Positions 20,113 through 30,741 of a stretch of 64,000 nucleotides of DNA are shown here, piece by piece (position 1 is the first letter of the stretch; each line of letters starts with the position of its first letter). The notes beneath the pieces are model-generated. The model was not told where the DNA came from. It was given only the letters and a program-made list of their open reading frames with translations, and did no database searches. The stretch lies in NCBI RefSeq assembly GCF_000613785.1, contig NZ_BAJQ01000004.1:49728-113727 (forward strand). The letters run 5' to 3'. The position numbers and the translations under genes were made by a program. The DNA comes from Segatella oulorum JCM 14966. GTDB taxonomy: Bacteria > Bacteroidota > Bacteroidia > Bacteroidales > Bacteroidaceae.

Positions 20113-22058
20113 ATGTCTAAAATAAATCTATTCTATCGTTTTCTCATCGCCGCAACAACCGTTTGCAGCTTCACGGCATGCGACTTCTTAGATATTGTGC
20201 CCGATGAGAATGCTACAGAGAAGGACACTTACTCGGATAAAGACAAAGCCGAGAAGTATCTTTACTCTTGTTATGGCTTCTTGCCCCAATGCAACATAGC
20301 GCAAAACTCGCTTGACTTGCTCACGGGAGACGAGGTGGTTTCGTCGTTTGAGCACGAGACATTTGCATCTTTTCCGAAAGGAAATTTCACGGCCAGTAAC
20401 CCTGTTATCTCCTATTGGAATTGGTTTTTCCAAGGCATTCGCCAAACCTATATGTTCTTAGACGCTATCGATAAGACCCCGGGATTGGACGATGCCATGC
20501 GCACAGACTACAAAGCGCAGGCTAAATTTCTCATTGGTTACTATCATTATTTGTTGGCACGCTGCTATGGTCCGATTATCTTGGTGAACGAAACACCCGA
20601 TTTTGAGACCCCGGTGAAGGACTATGCGCATCGCAGGCCCTATGATGAATGTGTGGAATGGATATGCAACAAGCTCGACGAAGCAGCAGCTAACCTGCCC
20701 GCAAGCCGCCCACAAGTGCAATATGGATTGGCAACCAATGTAGCAGCCAAGGCGATAAAGGCGAAGATGTTGCTCTATGCGGCATCGCCACTCTTCAACG
20801 AACAGGCGCCCACTTTGTTTGGTAACATGAAAGATCCCGACGATGGTACGCCACTCATGCCCGCAGCTTACGACCCCAATAAATGGGTGAAGGCGCGCGA
20901 TGCCATGAAGGAAGCCATCGATTTGGCCGAGGCTAACGGCTATCATCTCTACACCAAACAAGACCGATATATTGGCGATGCGAGCAAAAATCCTTATCCT
21001 GTTGCCGGTCCCGAACGCTGCATGCGCTTGCTTTCGTTGGACTATCAGGAGGTGAACCCCGAAGTGTTGCTGGCTGAAACGCGCGGTGAGGCTGGTATGG
21101 TGTGCAAAACAAGTCGATGCCTTTCAACAACTCGGGCTCGGCTTGGAATGGCATTTGTCCCACATGGGCAATGCTCAATCGCTTCTATACCAAGAATGGA
21201 CTGCCTTGGGACGAAGACCCTGCCTATAAAAACAACGACAAATTGCAGGTAGTGACGATTGATGCGGCTCACGAAGACGAAGGGAAAGTGGGCGAACAGA
21301 CCATCGCTTTCAACCTTGATCGCGAGCCACGCTTCTATGCTTGGGTGGCCTTCCAAGGTGGTTATTATGAACTTCAAAATGATCCTACTAACCCTGCTTA
21401 CACCATGAGCAATGGACAAAAGAACACTTCTGACTCGCGTTTGGTGTGCGACTTCCTGTTAGGGGGCAACTGTAGCCGCGGAACTGTGTCACAACGTCGC
21501 CCGGGTAACTATTCACCCGGTGGCTATCTCAACAAAAAGTTTGTGAGTCCCAACACTGTTGTTGCCTCATCGGGTGGTGGATCGCGCGAATATGCTCCCT
21601 TCCCGGTCATTCGTTTGGCCGACCTTTACTTAGGTTATGCCGAAGCATGTGTGGAGACGGGCGATCTGCAAACCGCTAAAACCTACTTGAATAAAGTGCG
21701 TGTGCGGGCCGGTATTCCCACGGTTGAGACCTCATGGGCACCCACAGGCATTGCACTTAACCAAGCCAAATTGCGGCAAATCGTGCGACAGGAGCGCATG
21801 GCTGAGTTCTATTTAGAGTGTCAAAACTTCTGGGATATGCGTCGTTGGATGTTAGCCGAGCAATATTTCAACGTGAAAGCAAAGGGATTGAACATTGATG
21901 CGACAACCATGCCACAGTTTGCTACGCTGAAAGATATTCAGTTTGAACGCAAATTCGAAGCGCCCACGCAGTATCTTTTGCCCATCCCCATCGACGACAT
22001 CAATAAAAATCCACACTTGGTGAATAACCCCGGTTACACGGGCGACCACCGAAAGTAA
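20113..22058 (+). CDS. SusD/RagB-family glycan-binding lipoprotein (frameshifted)
   Basis: Lipobox FTAC near residue 23, then DFLDIVPDENATEKD typical of SusD. Frame one ends at a false stop near 21252. Frame two continues with SGSAWNGICPTW, PVIRLADLYLGYAEACVETG and LECQNFWDMRRWMLAEQ. The join is near 21100, where one missing G in GGTGTG (giving MVVQNKSMPF) restores a protein of about 648 residues. The 1946-nt span is one short of a multiple of three. It pairs with SusC2 9 bp upstream, and a discoidin-like lipoprotein follows. Confidence 0.9.
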
Positions 22059-22080
22059 TCACTTAAAGCAACGAAACAAT

Positions 22081-22992
22081 ATGAAAAAAATAAAACTTTC
22101 GCTCATGATGTTGTGCGTCGCAGCTTGCTTCTCGGCCTGCTCTGACGACGACAAAGGGCCTGCACCCACCAACATTGATGGTCAAACACTCACCTATGAC
22201 AAGCGCCCCGGTGGCCTTGTCATTCGTTGGACCATCCCCGAAAATCCTACTTATAAATATATTCGGGTGACCTATCAGGTACCAGGTGAGTCCACACAGC
22301 GCATGCGTTTGGCGAGTGTCTATAGCGATTCCATCCTCATCGACAACCTTTTGGCACGCTATGGCGACATTGTCTATCAGCTGCAGCCCGTCTCTTCTGG
22401 CGGTGCTGAAGGAAATACAGTCAGTATCACGGCACAAGCGGGTGAGGCAAAGAAGACTATTCTCGAAACCTATAAGGACCGCATCAATTTCGATATTCAC
22501 CACGTGTGGACCGATGATGCCGAAACAAGCGAAGGACCACTCTCGGCACTCATTGATGGAAACGAGAACAATTTCTTCCACATGAGCTGGACTGCGCCGA
22601 AGCCTTTCCCCCATTACATCGTGTTTGACTTGGGCACACCGCGCAAAGCGTTGCAATTTCGCTACGTATGTCGCAAAGGAGGTGGCCGAGACAACCCCAA
22701 AGCCATCGATGTGTTGGTGAGTGATGCCTTCACCGAAAGCGCTGCTACCTATGCCAACGAAACGGGAACGCGCAAGTTAGCTTCGTTCACTAACCTGCCC
22801 GCTGATCAGCATGCAACGTATGAAACCAACCGAACCATTAAGAGCGAGACGCCGTTCCGCTACGTGTGGTTCAAGATTAATGGTTCTACCAGCAACCAAC
22901 AGTGGGTGGCCTTGGCCGAATGGCAGGTGTTCAAAGTGCGCGAAAAGGTGATCGACCCCGAGCTCAACGACACCACCATCATCGAATATTAA
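22081..22992 (+). CDS. Surface lipoprotein with discoidin-like (F5/8 C) C-terminal domain
   Basis: 303 residues with a lipoprotein signal (CFSAC at residues 16-20). Residues about 25-125 form a fibronectin-like region of the kind found in DUF4998/DUF4959 proteins (LVIRWTIPENPTYKYIRVTY). Residues about 150-290 resemble an F5/8 type C domain: LIDGNENNFFHMSW, HYIVFDLG, FRYVCRKGG and WVALAEWQVF. Such domains bind sugar at the cell surface. It lies 22 bp after SusD and ends the operon, with a strong terminator next. It probably takes the SusE role for this locus. Exact family names are from memory. Confidence 0.75.
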   Translation: MKKIKLSLMMLCVAACFSACSDDDKGPAPTNIDGQTLTYDKRPGGLVIRWTIPENPTYKYIRVTYQVPGESTQRMRLASVYSDSILIDNLLARYGDIVYQLQPVSSGGAEGNTVSITAQAGEAKKTILETYKDRINFDIHHVWTDDAETSEGPLSALIDGNENNFFHMSWTAPKPFPHYIVFDLGTPRKALQFRYVCRKGGGRDNPKAIDVLVSDAFTESAATYANETGTRKLASFTNLPADQHATYETNRTIKSETPFRYVWFKINGSTSNQQWVALAEWQVFKVREKVIDPELNDTTIIEY

Positions 22993-23012
22993 AGCTCGCC
23001 TATCAACAAATT

Positions 23013-23052
23013 ACGTCGGCACTTGCAGCGAAGCAAGTTGCCGACGTTTTTC
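23013..23052 (+). terminator. Rho-independent terminator of the SusC2 operon
   Basis: A 14-bp stem, ACGTCGGCACTTGC against GCAAGTTGCCGACGT with one bulged T and a 6-nt loop, followed by TTTTT. It lies 21 bp after the stop of the discoidin-like gene. Confidence 0.85.
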
Positions 23053-23149
23053 GTTTGCGCGAACCCGTGAAAGCATTCAGTACAAAGATAAAACATGTTT
23101 TTGACCATTCTATTTGTTGTTTCGCGTAAAAGTTTACGCCTTTGCACAC

Positions 23150-23287
23150 GATGGAACAACAAACCTGTTGGAAGGATTTAACTCACAACTTAAAAGAGCA
23201 CTGCATAATCATAATGGATTGAATGAAGCTAATAAAAAGAAGTTTATAGATGGATTCATTAATAAAAAAAAAAGTAGGATAGAATAA
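23150..23287 (+). pseudogene. Transposase C-terminal remnant
   Basis: An open 45-codon stretch without its own start reads TTNLLEGFNSQLKRALHNHN followed by a GLNEANKKKFIDGF block and a stop. This resembles the C-terminal end of transposases (the TNNLLEGxNSxLK block). Nothing upstream continues the frame. A perfect 7-bp hairpin GCGTAAA/TTTACGC at 23124-23139 may be what is left of an end. Confidence 0.45.
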
Positions 23288-23288
23288 C

Positions 23289-23350
23289 CAGCCTACCAAA
23301 TGTCCATTACTAAAACCCATGAGGTTTTCAGCCTACCAAACGTCCATTAC
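23289..23350. repeat. Pair of 22-bp direct repeats, 40 bp apart
   Basis: CAGCCTACCAAATGTCCATT at 23289 and CAGCCTACCAAACGTCCATT at 23329 differ at one base. Between them lies a small hairpin AAAACC/GGTTTT. They follow the transposase remnant. Confidence 0.7.
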
Positions 23351-23399
23351 GCCTTATTTCGTTTGTATGGGATTGCGTGGAAAAATATGGTGGAGATGG

Positions 23400-23543
23400 G
23401 TAGGGGCGGTGCCTGTGTGCCCGCCCGTGTCGCCCTGCTGGGGCGCATTCATCGTTAAATTCCCCGCGCACAATGCGTATATTTTTTGGCATGGAAACAC
23501 CGCTACGCGGACGTTCGGGCGGGCACGCAGGCACCGCCCCTAC
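23400..23543. repeat. Inverted-repeat element with 28-bp arms
   Basis: The left arm (23400-23427, GTAGGGGCGGTGCCTGTGTG...) and right arm (23516-23543, ending GGCACCGCCCCTAC) are complementary at 27 of 28 positions, the other being a possible G:U pair. An 88-nt centre separates them. No ORF is inside. It could be a MITE or REP-like element. Confidence 0.75.
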
Positions 23544-23660
23544 GCATTTTGCTTGAGAGAGTTGTGCATGGATGTCCGCCCCTACGGTTTCGTTTGGCAG
23601 ATTGTGCGTGTGTACCGCCCCTACATATTTCGTTTGGGCAGATTGCATGTGGATGTAGAA
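23534..23660. repeat. About 41-bp periodic repeat, 3 units
   Basis: CCGCCCCTAC recurs at 23534, 23576 and 23615, each followed by a T-rich stretch and TGCATG or TGTGCG. The last part overlaps the 3' end of the esterase frame, so the C-terminal residues of that protein come from repeat sequence. Confidence 0.55.
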
Positions 23661-24936
23661 TGGTATTTTTGCTTGATGAATGAATAGATTGTTTCGGCGA
23701 TGCGGGCGGCGCCTGTGGCTGTAGGATGGATGCCATCGGGCTGCACATCGTTGGAGGTGAGGCCTGCAAGCTGGTGCAAATCGATGAAATCGCAATGCTT
23801 TTTCCGTGCCACTTTGGCTATGATGGGCGTGATAGCATGCACGAGCACGCTGTCATTGATGTTCCATGTGGGTTTGAAGGCAGGGATAGGTGTGACTAAG
23901 AGGATGCGAGGATGCGAGGGAAGTTGCTGCAAGGTGTCGACCATGGCTTGCAAATCGTGTTCAAAGGCAGCACCATATCGCCAATTTTCGGGTTTACTAT
24001 CGTTTGTCCCGAGCTTGATGATGACGATGTTTGGAGCGAAATCGCGTGCCATCTGCCAGGCCTGCTCGCGCATATAAGGCCGATCTCCGCTATTGAGCAG
24101 CGTGCGAGCACTCACACCAAAGTTGCGCACATAGTAGTCCTTGCCCAATAGTTGCTGCAGGCGTGCGGGGTAGCTGTGCACATCGTTGAGGTCGATGCCC
24201 ATGCCATCGGTGATGCTATTGCCAATGCAAGCTACACGGATGGCTCCGATTTGAGGTGAGGGAAGGGCTTTGAGCCAAGCCGAAAGGTTAGCGATGAGCT
24301 CGCTATGCAACGTGTCGGCAAACGCTTGCAGCAACGCTTTGCGCTGTCCCGGATAGATATGTAATGCACAAGGATTGCCTGCTTTTCGCATGGCTGTGTA
24401 ATAAGCCACACCATTGTTAACAGGCGAAATCTCGGCATCATCGTTGGCTACCAACACAATAGCGGGCGGCGTGAGATGGTTTTGCACTGTGAACGGCAAC
24501 TTTTTCTGCGGTGGTGTTGCCAACAGGGGCGACAGCATGATGGTGAAGTTTGGTCGCACGGCCCACGGCGCTTCGCACGATTGGCGTGCCACAAGAGTGC
24601 CCTCTGCCCCGCAACCCATCATCCAATATCGTCGGGATTGAGATGCCACACGCGCGAACTATCGCGGATGAGTTGCATGGCACAGTCGACATCAGCCGTG
24701 CTTTGACTGTTGTTGAGCACAAAGAAAGCAATGCCTCGTTGCGTGAAATAGACGGCCATGTGGCGTTCTTCGGGTGTAAACACTGTCGTATGGGGCGCCG
24801 TTGTGCAATAGAGCACAGCACGTCCTGAGGGATGTTGCGGCAAAAGGAACGGCATGCGGAAGGACTCTCCCTGATGAGCGCTCGCAAATAGACCCACCGC
24901 ACACAATAGAATGATAAAAAGATGTTTCATTTGCAT
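23621..24936 (-). CDS. Degenerate alpha/beta-hydrolase domain fused to SGNH esterase (frameshifted)
   Basis: A secreted protein of about 438 residues with a signal peptide ending LFASAHQ. Residues about 25-215 follow the alpha/beta-hydrolase plan, but the nucleophile elbow reads GCGAEG instead of GxSxGG, and the segment after LHIYPG lacks the usual GGHG histidine, so this domain looks inactive. Residues about 220-425 are SGNH/GDSL with intact blocks: GNSITDG (near 241), LGTND (near 310) and DGIHP (near 402). The frame breaks near 24620, where one extra G gives DDIGMMGCGAEG. It sits 40 bp after the GH89-GH3 gene and ends that operon. It likely removes acetyl esters from glycans. The last residues read into repeat DNA. 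Confidence 0.82.
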
Positions 24937-24976
24937 GGTTCAATCCTATTCAAATGGCGTTCAACGTTCTATACAA

Positions 24977-27900
24977 TCAAGGCGTTTCGGCCGAAAGTTC
25001 TACGTCGAAGATGCCACCCTTGCGAAGGACAAGCATCTCTGTGCGATAACCTTTCAGCGAGAAACGCAACTGCTCTCCCTCGTGGGCTGTGATGCGATAA
25101 ACACCGCGTGCGTCGGTGAAGACCGTTTGTTTACCGGCCTGCACCTTGACACCTGCCATTAAGAAAGCTTGTACATTGCGCACCACGCCCTGCACACTGA
25201 TGCGTTTTCCCATGGGTTGTGGGTGCGTGTCGTTCTTGTTTTCTGAAGTTTTCAGCATGTTGGCCGCCCCGACATGCAGCGTGTCGCGCAGCAGAATGTC
25301 GGCCGAAGAAGCCCCAATCTGCACTTCAAAATCGCCGGATTCAACCACACGTTGCATGGCAGCATTGTGCAAATAGAGGTCGGCAATGGGCAGTTGCAGC
25401 GTGATGGTTTTCGTTTCTCCCGGTTGCAACGCACACTTTTCAAAGCCAAAGAGCTGTTTGATGGGTGTGGCTACCGAACTCTTCATGTCGCGTATATAAA
25501 GCTGTGCCACTTCTTTTCCAGCGCGTTTACCCGTATTTTGCACCCGGAATGTAACCGCAATGGTATCGTTCTCGTTGGTTTGTTTCTTCGAAAGGGCAAG
25601 CTGACTATATTTAAATGTAGTGTAAGAAAGGCCATAGCCAAAGGGATAAGCAGGATAAGGGTCGGCAAACACATAATCGCGTCCGGGCTTGTCGGGCGTA
25701 CCTTTCTTATTATAATAGCCCTTATCGGTGGGCAGATGATTGTAATAGACGGGCAACTGTCCCGTAGCTTTGGGGAACGAAATAGGCAGACGTCCCGAGG
25801 GATTGAGCTGTCCAAACAGGGCTTGTGCCAAGGAAAGGCCGGCTTGTTCGCCGCCATACCATTGCACAAGTAGTGCATTGGCCTTATTTTTAAATGCCTC
25901 AGTGAGCAACGGACGCCCAGTGACCATGACCACAATGAAAGGCTTCCCCGTGGCAGCAATGCGTTCAATGAGCTGTTGTTGCACGCCCGGCAATGTCAAA
26001 TCGGATAGATCATAGCCCTCACCACTCGTTGAAGGTTGCGACGGACGCGCCAACAACATGCTTTGTGTGCCCACCACTACCACGGTAACATCACTCTGCT
26101 TGGCCAACGCCACCGCTTCATCTATAGAGTCAGTGTTTTGTGAATAGTAGTCGCATCCCTTGGCATAGCGCACCTTTGTTCGCATGCCAGCCACCTGTTG
26201 TATGCCGGCCAAGGGGGTGATGCCATGCCGGTTGTCGGCCGTCCATGAATAATCTCCGAACTGCACTTGCGCGGCATTGGGGCCCACCACTGCGATGCTG
26301 TGCAGACGGTTGAGGTCTAACGGCAGGAAATGGTTGCGATTTTCCAACAACACAAGGCTCTCATCGGCCAACTGTTTGGCTACAGCTACGGCCTCGGGTG
26401 CGTGGATTTGTTGCCGCCAATGCAGTGTGTCGCTTGCCAATTCATCGAAAAGTCCTGCCTCAAATTTCGTGTAGAGCACATGCGCTGCAGCACTGTCAAT
26501 GCGCACTTTATCCAACAGTCCTTGTGCAATGAGCGTGGGAGCCGTGCGGTAATAATCGCTCCCTGCCTCGAGATCTACCCCCGCATTGATGGCTTGTTGT
26601 GCTGCTTCAGCCTCGCTGTCGGCTGTGTGATGGAAGTAGCGTAACATAGGAATTGAGCCCCAATCTGAATAGATATAGCCTTTAAAATGTAAGCTATCGC
26701 GCAGCAATGTGCGCAGAAAAAAGGGCGAAGAAGTGATAGCTTCGTTGTCGTAGGCACTGTAACAATTCATCACCGAACCGGCTTTTGTGTGGCGAATGAC
26801 ATATTCAAAAGGCTTGACATACACGTCGAACAGCTCGCGCTGTCCACCTTTTACGGAAGCCAGATTGAGTCCTCCTTGCGGCGTTCCGTGGGCAACAAAA
26901 TGCTTTAATGTGGGTATTCCGCCACGGCTTTGAATACCTTTCACATAGTTATACCCCATGCGCGAAATGAGATAAGGGTCTTCACCAAACGTTTCTTCCA
27001 CGCGACCCCAGCGCTGTTCGCGTGCAATATCGAGGTCGGGTGCCAATACTTGTCGTGCCCCTATCGCACGCATTTCGGTACCAATGTGCTGTGCCATGCG
27101 AAAAACAAGTTGTGGATTGAACGTGGCACCCTGTGCAATGGCTTGCGGAAAAATGGTGCAACCGTCCTGCACAATGCCGTGAATACCCTCGATAACGGGG
27201 ATAACGGGAATGCCAAAGCGCGTGCTGTCGGCGGCATTTTGTTGGATGGTGCTCACTGCTTGCCGATATTGTGTGGAGCTATAAGGAAAGGCTTCAAAAC
27301 AACCAAAGGACATGCCGTGGGTGTAGTTGTTGCGCAACTTGGCTAAATCAACGTGCCCGTCGGTGTTATAATGCTTGAAATGAATGTGGCGCATTTGTGC
27401 AAGTTTCTCGTCAAGCGTCATGCGTTGGAGCAAATCGTGCACGCGAGTAGCAGATGGTAGCGCCGCATTTTGATAAGGAAGCAACACAGCTTTCAGCACA
27501 CTATCCACCTGTTCGAGATAGTTTCCCGTGGGTGTTGTAGATGCTGTTTGTGGAGAATCAGCCCATTGTTTCTCCATCGCAAAGAAATCAATGTGGGGCA
27601 TTTCGCCCGTATTAACGGACTGATAGAGCGCATGGAAGAACTTTTGCCAACGCGGTTCGTAATAGCTTTTCAGCAAACCCGCCCACTCTTTGTTGGCATA
27701 ATCGTGCACACGAGTGGCCGCACTATCGGGCCCCCAATAGGTAATGAGCATCTTGGCGTTGTGTAATGCCTGCTGCTTGTCGGCGGCGGTGACACCATAA
27801 TTTGCTGCCTGCGCTAACCAGTTGCCCAACAAGAAGTGTGTGTCGGTCTGTAACAAGCGGTCTTGTAATTGCAGCAAACGCATAAACGCCTCACCTTTTT

Positions 27901-29634
27901 CGTGCAACAGCGCGGCATCTTTGTTGCGATAAGCCTGCATAGCTGCTGCATAAACATCACGCGCATGATTGGCCATTACCTGCCGAGCAAGGTCGACTAA
28001 GTCGTATTGATAGGTGGCACTGCCCTTATATTGGTCGGCCGCTCGACGGAAAAGTCCCAATGCTTTCTCTAAGTCTCTGGGATTATATTGCATTTGTTTT
28101 GGCCCCCATGTCGACACACTGGTGACATGAAGTCCCGGTCGTGCACAGAAAATCGACTCGAAAGTACCTTCGCCTTTGATTTTAAACTCGCCGTAAACGG
28201 AGTGTGAAAGGATATGCCAAGCTTGCACAAGCGACTCATCAACATGCCCATAACGATAGGCAATGTAGTCGCGCAACAGACGATCTAAGTCAGGTGTAGT
28301 GGTATACCATGCTGTTTTGAGCGCCAAATCATAAACCACAGGATTGCTGTTAATGCCTTCTGGCAGAATGCCTATACCTTGCATCACGCCATTCTTTGTT
28401 TGTGAAAAAGCACGGTGGGGCTCAGCAACCAACACCGGAAGTTGCCCTCCCATATCGGTCTTTCCGCCGAAATGATTCACACTTCCCCACAACCAAGGCG
28501 TGCCACCAAACTCGTTTGAGCTTTCCCACGAAGCAGCAATCTCGCCACTAAGATTAATCAACAACACATGTTGCTTGTCTAATTTCGAAAGCAACGTGGG
28601 CGAAGGATTGTTATTCCAACCTTGCAACACCCATTTTGCGGAGGGGAAATAACGAAGCATGGTCTGCTGAACAGCTGCGGCAGTGGCTGCCACATCCACA
28701 CCCTTTGTGTTGCCTCCTTCATGAAAAAGGTCGCCACCAAGGAATTCAAAATCGCGCCCATAGCAACGTATGAGGCTCTCATAATAGGCTTTTGCCACCT
28801 GCTGGAACACATCTTTATCAGACGGAAGCAGCATCGGTGGACGATTAAAATGCCCCCATCGCCCCTGCAAAACAAGCTGTGCGGCAGGGAATTTCTCCTT
28901 GAAGAAAGACGGAACCAAACCAGGGAAGCCTTGAACAACGGGTTGAATGCCCAGCGCTTGCATGCGTTGTAGCATCTTTCGTTGCAGCTGATAGCGCGCT
29001 TCTATAAGGCTTCACTCATTGGTCCGCCCCATCCTTCGAGATTTCCCATGAGCCACCAGGCCGTATAACCTGGCCCGGGGATGAAGCGTTGCGCTTCGGT
29101 TTTGCTAAATCCTAATTGTGTAAGCGTCTCCATCCACACCTTTTCCATTCCCATGGGTGCCAACATTAAGTTGATACCATTGAGTGCCATCCAGTCAAGC
29201 TCACGCTCAAAATCGCTCCAGTTGTAAAAAGAATATGTGTAATTGTAGGTGCAATAGTTGAGCGCATAACGGTATTTAAATGGCGTTTCCATGCGCACTT
29301 CGCCTTTGATGGGCACCAATTGGAGGTTAGAGGGTAGGTTGTCAGCGTTGTGTGACAAACTAACATGGCAATAGGTGTTGAGATAATGATTCAAAGCCAT
29401 GGCCGCTGCCGATGTCGAATTGGCTCGAATCAGCAACCGTCCTTTTTGCATTGTGAGCACAAAGGCCTCTTTGTCGGAATGCAACAAGGGTGCAAACGCC
29501 ACCTTATTCGTCAGCATGGGGAAACGACGTGCAACCAATTGGCGCACGCCAGTGAAATCAATCGCCGACACAGATAGTACAACTATCCAGCACAGCACAA
29601 ACAGTGTGCAAAATCTTTTGGCTTGTTTTATCAT
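24977..29634 (-). CDS. GH89-GH3 fusion glycosidase (frameshifted)
   Basis: About 1552 residues. Signal peptide (1-24), NAGLU N-terminal domain (about 25-115), NAGLU barrel from RYALNYCTYNY (about 121) with DWMALNGINLMLAPMG. The probable acid/base is Glu in GGDLFHEGG (near 302) and the nucleophile Glu in GILPEGINSN (near 424). A NAGLU helical domain runs to about 720. A complete GH3 follows (about 725-1440), with HFVAHGTPQGG, nucleophile Asp in YSDWGS (near 990) and SGEGYD (near 1205), then an FnIII-like part and a carboxypeptidase-regulatory-like domain (about 1473-1552). The frame breaks near 29005, where one extra T gives EAFIEARYQL. GH89 removes alpha-GlcNAc; GH3 removes beta-linked sugars. 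It lies 27 bp after the EEP gene. Confidence 0.88.
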
Positions 29635-29661
29635 TGTTTATAGACGCTTGGGATAAATCTT

Positions 29662-30567
29662 TTATTTTAGTTTCACATCAACAAACACAGGATAGTGGTC
29701 TGAAACGGTCTTCGTTTCTTTCACGCTCCCATTCATATAAAGCTGTTTTACCACATGGGTTTGCTTCACTTCTACCTTATCTTGATGCGCCTTGTCTACC
29801 AGCACATAATCAATAGTCTCATTGGGTTCATCAGGCAGACTGCCTGTTGTCGCACTGAGAATGGTGAAGTTTTGGAGCAATTTAGGAAAAGCCGAGACCT
29901 CAGCTTTCCACATTGGACTGTCATTTAAATCGCCGGCAAAGAACACAGGCGCATTGGGAAGAGATGGAAGCTCGTGCAGCAACAGGTCAATACTGCTCTG
30001 ACGATGGCGTGTCTCCAAGTCAAAATGTGTCCCAATGAAGTTGAATTGTGGGAATGAAATAAGAATTAATTTGCGCTTTTCGTGCCCGGGAAGTGCCACT
30101 TGACGAATGGCAGTAGGCTGTAAAGTCTTCTTATACATCACGCCACATCCAATTTTTCCACCGTCAAAAGGAGCCGCAGAACCGAAAACAATGTTATAAT
30201 CATCTCCTGCAGCCTGCTGAATTTCTTGCAACAGATAGCGTTGAGAGCGCTCATTACATGCACTGTCAAGCTCCTGAATGGCAATCACATCGGGATGGAG
30301 TGCCTTAATCACTTCACCAAAATTGCGCGTATGCTCTTTTGAAAATATTTTACTACTGGTGTTACTTTTACAATAAAAGCTGTTATAGGTCATCAGCCGA
30401 ATCGTGCCCGGAGCCTTTGCATACTTATAATCTTCTGTCGGCTGTGGCTGAGGCTTAAAGTCAGGAATATTGGGATTGGGGTCGTTGTTTCCACCACATC
30501 CCAATATGGGCAGTGTGCTGAAGACAAGTGCTGTGAGTACCAATAAATGATGAAAAGAATATCGCAT
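29662..30567 (-). CDS. Endonuclease/exonuclease/phosphatase-fold lipoprotein
   Basis: 301 residues with lipobox ILGC near residue 24 and a proline-rich linker. Catalytic blocks of the EEP fold are all present: LMTYNSFYC, IAIQELDSA, GTHFDLETRHRQSS, FFAGDLNDSP, ETIDYVLV and SDHYPVFVDV. The family cleaves phosphodiester or phosphomonoester bonds with a divalent metal; which substrate this one uses is unclear. It lies between SusD and the GH89-GH3 gene in one direction, so it may remove phosphate or phosphodiester groups from the glycan. It is lipid-anchored, so it acts outside the cytoplasm. Confidence 0.85.
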   Translation of the reverse strand: MRYSFHHLLVLTALVFSTLPILGCGGNNDPNPNIPDFKPQPQPTEDYKYAKAPGTIRLMTYNSFYCKSNTSSKIFSKEHTRNFGEVIKALHPDVIAIQELDSACNERSQRYLLQEIQQAAGDDYNIVFGSAAPFDGGKIGCGVMYKKTLQPTAIRQVALPGHEKRKLILISFPQFNFIGTHFDLETRHRQSSIDLLLHELPSLPNAPVFFAGDLNDSPMWKAEVSAFPKLLQNFTILSATTGSLPDEPNETIDYVLVDKAHQDKVEVKQTHVVKQLYMNGSVKETKTVSDHYPVFVDVKLK

Positions 30568-30667
30568 ATTATTTTATAATTTTATTGTTTCAATACTTTT
30601 GTCAGCACCAAAGTAACGATAAATAACTGACAAACGCTTATTTTAAAATGATAAACCGAGTTAAACA

Positions 30668-30708
30668 ACTCGCTGACGAATTCCCTTCGAAGAGAAATGT
30701 CAGCGAGT
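30668..30708 (-). terminator. Hairpin between SusD3 and the EEP gene
   Basis: A perfect 10-bp inverted repeat (ACTCGCTGAC/GTCAGCGAGT) with a 21-nt loop lies in the 174-bp gap. On the minus strand it is followed by TTGTTTAA, a weak T tract. It may be an attenuator that lowers expression of the enzymes below susCD. Confidence 0.45.
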
Positions 30709-30741
30709 GTCTTATCAAAATACTAATTTAACCTTATGAGT

